Positions 11,993-23,164 of a stretch of 64,000 nucleotides of DNA are shown piece after piece; the stretch's first letter is position 1; the number at the start of each line of letters is the position of its first letter. The DNA is taken from positions 29,344,093 through 29,408,092 of the forward strand of contig CM070719.1 of assembly GCA_036346275.1 (NCBI GenBank), read 5' to 3'. The notes under the pieces are model-generated. The model did no database searches. It was not told the origin of the DNA and saw only the letters and a list, made by a program, of their open reading frames with translations. The DNA is from Otatea glauca. Taxonomy: Eukaryota; Streptophyta; Magnoliopsida; Poales; Poaceae. Position numbers and translations under genes: made by a program.

Positions 11993-12000
11993 TATAAATA
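11993..12000 (+). promoter_or_regulatory. TATA-like box of the Tat-1 antisense gene
   Basis: TATAAATA follows a pyrimidine-rich run and precedes a leader that is conserved with Tat-2 (the CAAGCTCTC stretch near 12034 and 57080). It lies about 175 bp before the first conserved codons of the antisense gene. Function is inferred from position and conservation in both copies (Tat-2 has CTACAAATAT at 57041). Confidence 0.5.
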
Positions 12001-12877
12001 TGAGGTTCATTGACCCATCATTTTCATGCGCTCAAGCTCTCAAACCCTCAACCATCAGCTCCACCATCGTCTTCAAGACTTCGAGCTTCTACCCAGCAAC
12101 TCCGTCAGCTCGCACAACCTCATCAGATTGGCTTAATAGACCCTAGTTAGGTACTCATATCCATACCCGACAATGACAACCAGTATTACTTCGGACCGCT
12201 AGGCAATCCTGACCATTAGTCATCATAGATAAGGAAATACCCCATCTTCCTTTGTCAGCTTCCAAAAATAACATAGAAGGATGGAGTAAGAGTTTCAGGC
12301 CTAGCCGATAGCACTAAAGGGTTGGAAGGACTAGTACAATCGGCTAGCAGCCCAAAAATGGTTGAATAGGAGTGGATGGGAATAGCGAAGTGTCTCCCCT
12401 TATCTCTAGCTGATCCAGAGGCCAATGAACCCTTAGTGGCCACGACCTGTTATTTCTAGTCGGATACATTCAATGTCTTTCTGTTTAGAATAGGTCCTAT
12501 CGGCCCCACTCTTTTGGATGTAGCCCAGCTTTGTTGTTTGAGGCCGGATGGAGAACAAATATTGGCCTTTAGTGCCAAACCTCAATATAAGTTAATCCGT
12601 GCCAAGGGAGAAGGATTGAGCAAGTACATCAAAAATAACAAAGGCACTGGCCCAGTATCAGACAAATAACATATCGCTTTCCTGAAACTATGGCTTGACT
12701 GATTCATCTTCTGTGGGGCTTCTCTTAGATCGACCCAAGTCTATTAAGTATTGGCCGAAAAATTGGTAGAAAGTCGTCGACTAGCATTAGGCAAAATATT
12801 CCTTGGGGCTATATATCAGATGACGCACATCATACACAGTCGGCTTTTCATAGGAGTGGGTCACATACAGTTGGAAA

Positions 12878-13033
12878 CAGGGGCGGAGCCGGCCCAAGCC
12901 TAAGCCTCAGGCTAGCCCAAAGGTTATTGGGTCTATTTGAGATTTTTCATAAATATTTACAGAATTTATGTGGGCTTTTCTTGCCAAACCTCGGGCCCAG
13001 GCCCGGGTGGCCCGAGGCCTAGCTCCGCCCCTG
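12878..13033. mobile_element. hAT-type MITE, 156 bp
   Basis: The ends are perfect 12-bp inverted repeats, CAGGGGCGGAGC on the left and its complement on the right. The element is flanked by the perfect 8-bp duplication GTTGGAAA (12870-12877 and 13034-13041). An 8-bp TSD with CAGGGGCGG ends is typical of plant hAT MITEs. It has no coding capacity and interrupts the Tat-1 antisense gene. Confidence 0.92.
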
Positions 13034-13226
13034 GTTGGAAACATAGGCGGTCCCCTCTAGTTCATCCAAACCTTGCTTTATTGCCTTTTTAGCTCATCTT
13101 TCAAGATTGATTCCTCTTAGATGACTCCTTTCCCTTTGGAAGAAACCCCAGAAGGTCAAGATGCTGAGTATAGGAATAGCCGATCATTTAGGGAAAAATT
13201 TATCCTCTATTCTGGTAATGAGTCAA

Positions 13227-14101
13227 CACTTCTACAAAACACCATATCACTGCCGGTTCCAAACTGGCATCACTATCGGATATTGGAACCAGCAGTGATT
13301 GGTTGGCAGTGATAGTCGGAATATCACTACCGGTTCTAGAACCGACAGTGATACCGATATCACTGCCGGTTTGTACGCGAACCGGAAGTGATAGTCCGGT
13401 TCGTAAATCCTCGGTAAAATAAAAAAAAATTGTACCTGGACCACCACCGTCGCAAGTCACAAGTCACTTGATTTTTGCGCGAAATACGTGCGCGTGCGGT
13501 TTGTGGCACTCAAACCTGGGACCTCTCACCTCGCGTGATGCTTCCTTACCATCTCACCTAACACGCATTTCTCAACTACTATAAGATATATTTTCCTTTT
13601 ATCCCTTCGTATCTGAAAGTTTCAATGATTATTGGACATATAAATGACTTCAAACAAAAAAGTGTCAACTACAAAGTTGTAGATCTCATCGAGAGCTACA
13701 ATTTTCATATAAATTTTGTCTCCATCCACTTCGTATGAAAAAAAATATATGATTTTTGAAAAATATTATCACTGCGGGTTCGGATTCCGAACCGGTAGTG
13801 ATACTATTATCAGTGCCGGTTCGTAAGACAAATCGGCAGTGATACTTCCTCCATTATCACTGCCGGTTCTTTTTAAGAATCGACCGTGATAATAACTTAT
13901 CACTGCTGGTTCTTAGTAGTAATAGTATCACTGTCGGTTTTTTTAGAACCGACAGTGATAAGTTAATATCACTGCCGGTTCTTCTTCAGTCGAGCATTTG
14001 TGAGGTCTAGCTTATGAACCAGCAGTGATAGTGTTATTACTCTCGGTTCTAGCCGAACCGGCAGTGATAGGCCAGCAAGAAAGGGTTTTTTTGTAGTAGT
14101 G
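13227..14101. mobile_element. non-autonomous CACTA element, 875 bp
   Basis: It begins CACTTCTACAAAA and ends with the complement of CACTACTACAAAA. The 3-bp flanks are CAA and TAA, a TSD with one change. Comparison with the uninterrupted Tat-2 sequence near 58100 supports these ends. Both subterminal regions (13246-13405 and 13770-14070) are packed with copies of ATCACTGCCGGTTC or its complement, about twenty in all and often in head-to-head pairs. Such arrays are known transposase binding sites in CACTA elements. There is no transposase gene. Confidence 0.9.
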
Positions 14102-15407
14102 TAAAGATAACTCCCATCGACTCTAGGGAATATCTAGCCTTAGTCCTTCAACTTGACAGTGAAGACTTCAGCCAACGCGACTTCTTCAGCTATAAGGAGG
14201 CTAGTGATTATCCATACCCGTCATTTCTTCATTTGTCAGCTGATAGCAGTAGCATGCTTGAGAGTACACTTGACTTATACAAAATCTTCCTTTCTCCAAG
14301 CACATTGTCCGTCGACTTTAACACCAGGAATCACACCTTCCAACCATCATATGAGTTTTATCACCCATCGATATATGCCAGGAAGCTCAGATTTGGTCAA
14401 GTCCCTCATCATTTCAGTTGCTTGATCGGCTTCAACCAAGGGAACATATATGCACCTCCTCGGGGCTAGCATTGTTCTTTATCTAGCTGACGACCTCCAG
14501 CTTCAGACCTTGCCGCATTTTTATCTTCATACTCGAAGGGCAGGGAGTTTCTCTTCTTTGTGGTCGGCTATCTCTACGGTCTTGTATTCTGCAGAAAGAA
14601 CTACATTGGCTATTATCACCAAATTCTTCCCAAATCTTCCCGATGAGCCTACAGAGCTGAATAATGCTAGCAATAGCTCAAGTTCCAACAGTAAGACTAA
14701 TACCCAAGGCTATACTAACACAAGCCTTGTAGATATTGCTGGTGATGTATCGGCTAACGTAGGCTCCCCTTTTTCCTTAACAACTTGATTATCCTTGAAT
14801 TTTACTGATCAGTTATTTTCCTATTTCTCAGGCCAAGTCAGCCAAGAAGAGGCTTGCGGGTGAAACATGAAATGCTGGTCGCCCCGCCAAAAAACCCTCT
14901 ACCAGAACAACACTTACTGTCTACTCATTGGGCACCTTAGGAACTCAATCTCGCTCCTTGTCCGATTTGGAAAAGTAGCAGTCTAGTAAGTTTCAAGGCA
15001 TGTCTTATATTTTTTTACTATTTTCATCGACTAACTCCTTTAACCGACTTTTCAACAGAGAAAAACACGACCGAGTGAATAATAAGATGATAGCCAACTG
15101 GGATAAAAAACCCCAAGAACAATCAGCTGAAAGCTCTGCGCATGCATCGGGTACAGGGGAGGTCAAGTGCCTTTCTTTATCAATTTTTGATTCATCTTAC
15201 TATCTGAATAAATTAGCTTAATTTGTTTCTAGATCGTTTTGCAGCCTGTGCTCTCTCCTACCACATAAGTGGCCAACATTTTGGCAAATTTGCCAGCCGC
15301 CAGGTCCGAGCTCCCTCCACCATCATTTCAACCAACGCCACCTGCTCCTACTGCTCCTACCTTGGAACTTGCCAAGCCGACCGACTCTCACCGACAAGTT
15401 GGGTTTT

Positions 15408-18400
15408 TGTAACATCCCAAAAATTTGGCTTAATTAAGTTTTTAATTCTTATTTGTGCATTTATGATTTTTTGGAATTTATTTGGATTTTTTTGGATTTA
15501 TTTGAGTTAATTTGAAATCAAGTTTATTGCCCTTTTATTCAAATCTATTTAAATCTGTGCAAATTCAAAATAAAGTTTTGCCAAAAATATTTTATTTGAG
15601 TCCAGAATGTCTCAAAGTATTTTTGAGATTTTTTCTTGGATTTTTCCTAATAATTTAATTGCCTAAAACCAATTAAATGAATTTCTAGAATTATTTAAAA
15701 TAATAAAGTTTTAAAAATCCTTTGCAACAAAGATTGGGCGAAGCCCAACATCAGGTATCAGAGGCCCGTGGTGAGGCCCAGTCTTGGCGTCATCGGCTCA
15801 TTCCCTAGAGACGCGGATGCTCACCGTCGGATCGAGGATCGGTGGCTGAGATTTGGCGTCGGGGACCAGGAAACCCTAGCGACATGGACCGTAGGATCAA
15901 GATCAAGCGGCGCCGGTTAAATCGGTACGTTTAGGGTAAGTGAAGATCTCATCCGTTGTTTCGGAGATGGACAGATCCGATCGTGCCGCGTCAGTTCGCA
16001 TCGTGGCCGTTCATTGGCGATCGGATGGTGTGGGGTCGTCGTCTCTGATCGGGACTCCGAGTCCGCCGCAAGCACGCCTTCGCCGCCGTGCGTGTCTTGG
16101 AGTCCGTGTAGAGCACGATTCCCAGCGCTATAAGTACCGCGTGTGCCAGCCCGAGGTTCCCCTGAGAGCGCTGCATCTTTTGGCCCGAGGATCGTCGCCG
16201 AAGTCGCCGCCATCGAGTTCTTGAAGCTCGCCGGAGTTGGAAGCGCAGGACGCCTCGGTTTCGCTCGGTTTAAATCGCCGCCGTTGGGTCTCGCGCGCCG
16301 GTGCCATCTTCAGGTTCGCCGGACCACGTCGTGCAGAACCTCTCGTCGCCAGAAGCTCGCCGGAACGCCACTGTCTTGGTCTTCGTCTTCAAGTCCGGTG
16401 AGAGTTCGCCGTCGCATCTTCCATCGCTAGATCCAGAAGCTCTAGGCAGTTAGATCGAAATCCAGCGCTCGACGTGATGCCGCGTCGTGAGTGATCGGTG
16501 GCCGTTCGATCAGATCTAAGCGCATCGGATGGCGCCGTCGCCGCAACCAATCACGGGCAGCCGCGTGTCGGGCGCAAGCACCGAAGCGTCGTGGACCGGG
16601 TTCACCGTGGTCCAGAGCCACGCGGTGGACTCAGTCCATACGCCCGGGACACGTGTCAGGCTCCGATTGGCTCAGTCCAGCGCTGACGTCATGCTTGCGT
16701 CATAAACGTATTTTCAATTGGAAAAATAATCCGATTGGAAATTCTGTAAGGATGATGTCATCATGAGGTCACGCTGACGTCATAAATCGCTTTTTCAGTT
16801 TAAAAATAAATCTGTTATTCTGATTTTCTGATTTCAGTATTTATTTCAAACTTCAAAAAGCTATATCTTTTGCATCGTAACTCGGATTTGAGTGATTCCA
16901 ATTTCTAAAAATTTGGAAAATTGAGATATATTTAATGGTGAATTTTATTTGATTTTTGGAGTTCAATTGCTCTCTGTTTTGGTATTTATTTGCTTTTCTT
17001 CTTCGGTACGCGTAGACGTTGAATTGTGCGACGCTTCGGAGGAAGATCCAGCAACTCAAGAGGAAGTTCCAGAACCAGATCAGGACCTATTCCAAGGCAA
17101 GTTGTGCTTTGATCATGTTGAACCCATGTTTATAAAATTGCTATAATTGTTTTACCCTATTGCATATATTTCAAATATACAATTGTTTCAAATTAGATTG
17201 GGCTTAGCTAATATACCAGATTGATCTATACCCTACCTTGTCATTGTATGCCATGATCCATTGTCACCCTAGATTGGTTTAATATAGTTGGTTAGTAATT
17301 ATAATCAACATTGGAGGTTTAGTCCGTACTAGTTGCTTAGTCATGCCACGTCATCACATGTGTCAGAATCATTGATAATTAATCTTGATTAATGAAATAT
17401 GGAACAATGTTATGAACTTGTGTGTCATGTGGGATCACACGATGAGATTGAGTTGTTGTGGCGACTCATGTCACGCAACGATGTTGAATTGTTGATGGCC
17501 CGTGGTGCTTGGTAATCAACTGGGTGATAATAACTTAGATTGGGGCAAGTGACAAGGCGAGGATGCCAAGGTGGGCCCGATGGGCGAGGGTATGTGGACG
17601 TCTTGCCTTGATCACCCTAAGGACTTAACCTTGCAAGCCTTTGACTGAGTCAATCATGCAACCACATGTCCGTATGGGCCACCTAATGAGTAATTTGCAA
17701 AGTCTTAATTTTGATACTATCGTGGTCGGTGTGAATTCGAGTTATGGTGTAATTCACATGGCGCAAGAGGGGGCCCGGATGTGGTAACCAGTTCCACCAG
17801 TGTTGAAACCTTAGCGGGTAGTATCGGGTTAAGATAGAGCATTGTAAAGGCTTTGTTATAATCACTCGCCTTGGTGGTGTTTGGTTGTATCACGTGGGTA
17901 AAGTGCATAACCTCTGCAGAGTGTAAAACTATTCGGATAGCCGAGCTCGCGGTATTGAGCAATGCTCGGGAATTACAGTTAAGGGTTAGCTTAATTAATT
18001 GGACAACTTGGTTGGGATGGCGGAATGCCATATGGAAGATGAATTTGACTTAGGATTGGAAACTTGGTTTACCTGAGAAATATTGAATTTATTTACTATT
18101 GTTATTTGTTTTCTGATCTTTACAATCTATTTATTGTATTTGTTCATAAATGTCGCTTATTGCAAAATAGCCATGATAGCCATCCATTGGAATAAGCCTT
18201 GCATATAGATGCATAGAATTGCATTCTGTGCACAACTTGTTGAGTGCTTTAAGTACTCACCCTTGCCAAACAACGATAATCAACAGTTGAAGAATCCACA
18301 CCTGTGTTGGAAGATGAAGTCCAGGAAGACACGAGTCATTAGGGTCCGAGCCTTGTTGGTTGCCTGTGGTGAACTGATGAGTTATTTACGTTTTCTTCTG

Positions 18401-18628
18401 TCCGCTGCTTAATTACTAGTTTATATTTTCAGTCTTGCCCCGCGTGGCTTAATAATGTAAGTTGGTCATAAGATCATACCTTTAGTTATATCAATAAATG
18501 AACTATTATTCTACTATTGTTGAGTATGATGTGATATGTACCAATGTTAAGCTGTGTGCACTAGCGTTGATCCTGGGACTAGTGCGGTAAACACAGTGGG
18601 TTCGAATCAGTGGATTCGGATCCTTACA
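15408..18628 (+). repeat. Tekay-2 5' LTR
   Basis: TG...CA ends are intact. A TATA-like CTATAAGTA lies at about 16129, a donor-like CCG|GTGAGAG at about 16399, and the exon-like 81-bp block at 17016-17096. The GC-rich centre (about 15750-16700) opens several arginine-rich frames on both strands. These are compositional and not genes. Confidence 0.95.
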
Positions 18629-18632
18629 GAGG

Positions 18633-18644
18633 TGGTATCAGAGC
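18633..18644 (+). promoter_or_regulatory. primer binding site of Tekay-2
   Basis: TGGTATCAGAGC is the standard initiator-methionine tRNA complement used by most plant LTR elements. It lies four bases after the LTR end. Confidence 0.95.
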
Positions 18645-18797
18645 ATACTGACTGTAGGTCTTGGCCCTAGATAGTATGGAGGTGTCTTGGGTGTGTCCAA
18701 AACTATTTTCTAAAAGAAAATTTAAATTTGACTAATAAAACACTCTCGACTCATCTCATTCTCTACTTCTCGCCCTTGCTGAATTTACCCATTTTAC

Positions 18798-19598
18798 TTG
18801 CCGTTTCGGGTGGAGAACTTATTCAAAGTTCTTGTGGAGCAGATGCCGATCGTTCCGACCTTTGAGGAGTCAGCTGGCGGCTACGCCATGGAGCTGTGGA
18901 GAGTTCTTCAGACGCTTGGAGGCTCCTATCGTCCGCTTTACCGAGGAGGCAGCTGGTCAGTTAATGGTGTACACCGAGGATTTATTTGCAAGCTGATTAT
19001 CTACGCTCGGGAGAACGAGGAAGCTAGCCGGCCAATCAACATCTCCGCCAGAAGATTCTCGTACGAGGTTGCAATTCATTAGGTTGCCCGACTTGCTCTT
19101 CGCCGTGTCTGCCGCGACTACGCCGACAAGCTTCACGACTCAGTGTTACGACTTCACCCAGACGTTCAAGCGTGCCGACGCCGACGGATCGTGGAGAACG
19201 AGTGTGCTACTGCGGTACACCTCGCGGAGTTCGCCCTTGCCCAGGAGGATCATATGAGAGAGACTACCTAGGAGCTGGAGACTGTGTACGAGGCACTCAG
19301 AGTGGCAGAGCAGGAGCTCGAGGTGACCCGTGCTTCAGCTATCGGGATGATCACTGAGCTGGGAGAGGCCCTGGAGGCAGTCAAGGACGAGTTGGAGCGT
19401 GTGACTCGAAGAGTTCAGGAGCCAGCAGGAGAGTCCGAGGAGGATCCCGAGGAGCGAGAGTGGGAGCCGGAGGGGAGTGCAGACCCTGTGGTCGCAGAGG
19501 ACCCAGCAGGAGGTCATCAGGATAGGTTCGCTCCTATGCCCGCTCATCCGCCGGTGTATGCGCCGGATCCGCCTCAGCCAGGGTGGCTGGATGAGTGA
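18798..19598 (+). pseudogene. ORF0 upstream of gag in Tekay-2
   Basis: A single frame runs about 266 codons from before 18798 to a TGA at 19596, broken only by TAG codons at 19080 and 19269. The first part (FEESAGGYAMELWRVL) is not a domain I recognise. The middle (about 19284-19420) is a predicted coiled coil rich in Glu, Leu and Arg. The tail is acidic and then proline-rich (PPVYAPDPPQPGWLDE). Extra ORFs before gag have been reported in some rice gypsy elements, and this fits by position. No ATG is obvious at the start, so it may be translated from a spliced leader. Function is unknown. Confidence 0.6.
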
Positions 19599-19877
19599 GT
19601 GTCAGCCTTGGAGCTGTGTTGAGACTCGAGTGTGAGTCGCGTCTTTAAGTTAGTCTTTACCCTTTTAGTTGACGTTAAGGTTTCGTGTTTAGTTTGCTTC
19701 TTTGTAATGCTGAGTGTGCAGTATGTGTTGCAAAGCTTATAGGCTTAAATAAGCAGCCATACAAAGAATAAATAAAGAATTATTTTAGTTTGGGTATAAC
19801 CTATCTCCCCGCTTTAGAAACTCTTACCTCTTATCTATGCTACATCTACCTTTCCTAACTCAAGAGGCAATCATCAG

Positions 19878-21064
19878 ATGGTGAATACTCGAGGGAACAA
19901 CGGTGCTTCAGGAAGTGGACTGCGCCAGCACGACAACCCCAATGACAGAGGCAGCCCTCAACCACCGCCAGTGGACATGCAGAATCTGGGAGCGTTTCTT
20001 GCCACGCAGACTCAACTGATGTAGACCATGATGCAGCAGATGCAGCAAATGACCAACGCAGCAACAACCAACAACAACCCTGCAGCTCAGAACAACCATG
20101 GTGGACCTCGATCTCATTCCAAGCTATCAGATTTTATGAGGACTAGACCGCCAACTTTCGCAGGAAATGTGAATCCTTTGGAAGCCGATGACTGGCTTAG
20201 GACTATTGAAAAGAAGCTACACATCACGTAATGTGAAGGCAATGAGAAGGTGCTCTACGCCTCTCATCAACTGGAAGGAACCGCCGCAGAATGGTGGGAG
20301 AATTACTGTGCCGCTCATGGAGCCCCATAAGAGATCACCTGGGAGGAGTTTACCAATGCTTTCCGCCAGTATCATGTCCCGGAGGGAATGATGGACCTTA
20401 AGAAGGAAGAGTTCAGGGCTCTGAAACAAGGAGGCCAACTAGTGGCCGAGTACCTGAACAAGTTTACTCAGTTAGCTCGCTATGCCCCTGAAGACGTAGC
20501 GACAGATAAAGCTAGGCAGTCTCGTTTCATGAAGGGACTGAATTCAGGGCTGCAGGTGGGACTGATTACCCACAATTTTTCAGACTTTCAGGAGTTGGTC
20601 AATAAGGCTTTAATCCTAGAGGATAAGCGCAAAGAGCTGGGTGAAAACCGTAAGCGCTTGATGACTAATCAGGGTGGACGTCCAAACCATCTACGTTTGA
20701 GGATGTCACCACAGCAATTTGCTAGATTCCAACCGCCAGCCATGAACAAGACATCAACCCTCGCACTCGCCACGCCAACCGTAACTTTCGACTCAAAGAC
20801 AGGCAAAATGCGCCAGGAGGGAATCAGCAATCTGCCGTGAAAAGATGCTATACCTGCAATGAGCCAGGGCACTTTTCCAATAGGTGTCCACAGAAGGGAG
20901 GCATCACACCAGTTCGTTTCAACTTGGGAACCACACCTGCCAAAACACCAGCCTCGGGAGGAAATCGTGCGCCAGTCAAGCCGAGCAACCCGCAATCAAC
21001 AAAGCGTGGGAGGATCAACCACATCACCCGATGGAGCTCGGGGAGGCTACGACGTCGTCTTGGG
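19878..21064 (+). pseudogene. gag: Tekay-2 gag
   Basis: This would be the capsid and nucleocapsid protein. The ATG at 19878 starts a Gln/Asn-rich N-terminus, followed by the capsid region (TRPPTFAGN at about 20150, AAEWWENYC at about 20290, FRQYHVPEGMMDLKKEEF at about 20370). Stops at 20022, 20229 and 20328 interrupt it. A frameshift between about 20735 and 20745 moves the rest, including the CCHC knuckle CYTCNEPGHFSNRC (about 20845-20886), to another frame. All three stops look like CAG or CAA changed to TAG or TAA. Apart from these changes it is colinear with Tekay gag proteins. Confidence 0.85.
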
Positions 21065-23161
21065 TAAGTTCTGGTCAACTCAAGACCTTTCTGCTTTGTT
21101 TGATTTCGAGCTTCGCATTCGTTTGTTTCTCAAAGTTTTGCAACCAAGAATGGATTTAAAGTGGTGAATCTTAAGTGTGTGCTCTTAGTCCAAACCCCAG
21201 GATCTGAGCTTAGATCTAGCCTTGGGTGTTTGGGAGCTAAGTTGCTTATGGATGGGATAGAATTTCTAGCGAATCTTATCTTGATAGATGCGCAATCCCT
21301 AGACGTCATCCTTGGAATGGATTGGCTGTCCAAACATAAGGCTGTTTTGGATTGTGGCCGAAGGATTGTAACTTTGGAAGGCCCTAGTGGCAAAAAGGTA
21401 GAATTTCAAGCGACCGCAATTCATGATGGGCAGTTAGTGGTCAACAGTGTGAAAGCCATCAGCATGGAAGATGTGCCAGTAGTCAGAGAATATCCGGACG
21501 TATTTCCAGAAGATTTGCCAGGATTGTCGCCAGACCGCGATATCGAATTTGTCATTGAGTTAGCGCCAGGGACAGCACCGATATCAAAGAGACCATATCG
21601 GATGCCTACCGACGAGTTAGTGGAAATGAAGAAGCAGATTGAGGAACTGCAAGAAAAAGGTTTCATTAAACCTAGTTCATCACCGTGGGGAGCCCCGGTT
21701 TTGTTTGTTCGCAAGAAGGATGGAAGTCTTAGAATGTGCATCGATTATCGTGCACTTAATGAAGTAACGATCAAGAATAAGTATCTGTTGCCTAGGATCG
21801 ACGACTTATTTGATCAGTTAAGAGGAGCTGGAGTTTTCTCCAAGATAGATCTTCGTTCAGGATACCATCAGTTGAAGATCCGAGCGGAGGATGCTCCTAA
21901 GACCGCGTTTTCTACATGATATGGGCATTATGAGTTCACAGTCATGTCACTTGGATTGACAAATGCCCCAGCGTATTTCATGAACATGATGAATAAGGTT
22001 TTCATGGAATATTTGGATAAGTTTGTTGTAGTCTTCATAGACGATATCTTGGTTTACTCGAAGACAGAGGAAGAGCATGCAGAACATCTAAGGATGGTGT
22101 TAGAAAGGCTGCGAGAGCATCGGCTATATGCTAAGTTTAGGAAGTGTGAATTTTGGAAGGAAAAAGTCGAATTTCTTGGTCATGTAATGACTACTAAAGG
22201 AGTGGCAGTCGACCCAAGCAAAGTGGACGCAGTATTGCATTGGGAGCAACCGAAGTCTGTTACCCAGATCCGTAGTTTTCTGGGGATGGCGGGATACTAC
22301 CGTCGGTTCATAGAAGGATTCTCGACAATCGCTAAACCCCTTACGCAGTTGTTGAAGAAAGAAAAGAAGTTTGCATGGACGCCAGAGTGCGAGAAAAGTT
22401 TCATGGAATTAAAGAAGCGTTTAACAACAGCCCCCGTATTAGTACTACCAGATGTGCAGAATGGATTTGATATTTATTGCGATGCTTCAAAGCAAGGCTT
22501 GGGGTGCGTGTTAATGCAAGAAGGCAAAGTCGTTGCTTATGCGTCGAGACAGTTGAGACCGCATGAAGTGAATTAGCCAACGCATGATCTGGAGTTAGCT
22601 GCCGTAGTGCATGCTTTAAAAATATGGCATCATTATCTCATAGGAAATAGATGTGAGATATATACAGACCATAAGAGCCTGAAATACATATTCACCCAAG
22701 CGGATCTGAATATGAGACAGCGAAGGTGGCTAGAGCTAATTAAGGATTATAATGTGGGAATCCATTATCATCCCAGAAAAGCCAATGTTGTAGCAGATGC
22801 TCTGAGTCGAAAGAGCCATAGAGCAAATACATTGACAATGGAAGATCAACCAGAATTATGCAAGGAATTTCAGAAGCTAAGGTTGGAAGTCGTTCCGCAA
22901 GGAATGATAGCTGCACTAGAGGTGAAGCCAACACTGGAGGATCAGATTAGTGAAAGCCAGAAGGATGACGATAAAATTTCTAAGATCAAGGCTAAAAAGG
23001 AAGAAGGCCTAGCCGTAGATTTCACTCTGAATGAGCAAGGGACCATGTTCTTCAAAGGCCGAATTTGTGTGCCGGATAAAAAGAAACTAAAGCAATTGAT
23101 TCTTGAGGAAGCTCACGATTCTAAGTACTCGATTCATCCAGAAAGTGCCAAGATGTACTAG
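21040..23161 (+). pseudogene. pol: Tekay-2 protease, reverse transcriptase and RNase H
   Basis: The protease active-site region (about 21095-21125) is frameshifted: an aspartate-serine-type motif is split between frames. From 21161 the protease C-terminal part (DVILGMDWLSKH) and RT are open to a TGA at 21917. RT resumes at 21920 with the catalytic FIDDILVYS at about 22034, the YYRRF thumb, then RNase H with FDIYCDASKQGLG, a TAG at 22574, IYTDHKSLKYIF and VADALSRK. The linker to integrase ends at a TAG at 23159. Only a few changes separate it from an open reading frame, which fits a moderately recent insertion. It would copy element RNA into cDNA if it were intact. Confidence 0.9.
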
Positions 23162-23164
23162 GAT

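Larger units (their letters stand above)
12170..15407 (+). pseudogene. Tat-1 antisense gene, 5' part: plant-mobile-domain-like protein
   Basis: It lies on the opposite strand to gag-pol, downstream of integrase. The conserved N-terminal part includes GPLGNP, the region matching MWEKMG..CLPLSLADREANEPLVA of Tat-2, and a GPTLLDVAQLCCLRPDGE motif at about 12500-12560. This resembles the plant mobile domain (PMD) of transposon-derived plant proteins. Stops and shifts are frequent. The gene is interrupted by an hAT MITE at 12878 and a CACTA element at 13227, resumes at about 14102, and has exon-intron joins near 14955, 15059 and 15231. Tekay-2 then splits its last exon at 15407. Function is unknown; a role in element regulation or host interaction is only a guess. 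Confidence 0.65.

Noticed and set aside
13440..13560. tRNA-like words within the CACTA element
   Set aside because: No cloverleaf could be drawn and no A/B box pair with proper spacing is present.
15917..16766. Several overlapping Arg-rich ORFs on both strands (also at 24912-25864 and 1344-2107)
   Set aside because: They lie in the GC-rich centre of Tekay LTRs, run in many frames at once, share no domain, and shift between LTR copies. They are a compositional effect.
18798..19082. Transposase or host gene fragment upstream of gag
   Set aside because: The frame continues through two TAG codons into the coiled-coil part and ends before gag, so it is better read as one ORF0 of the element.
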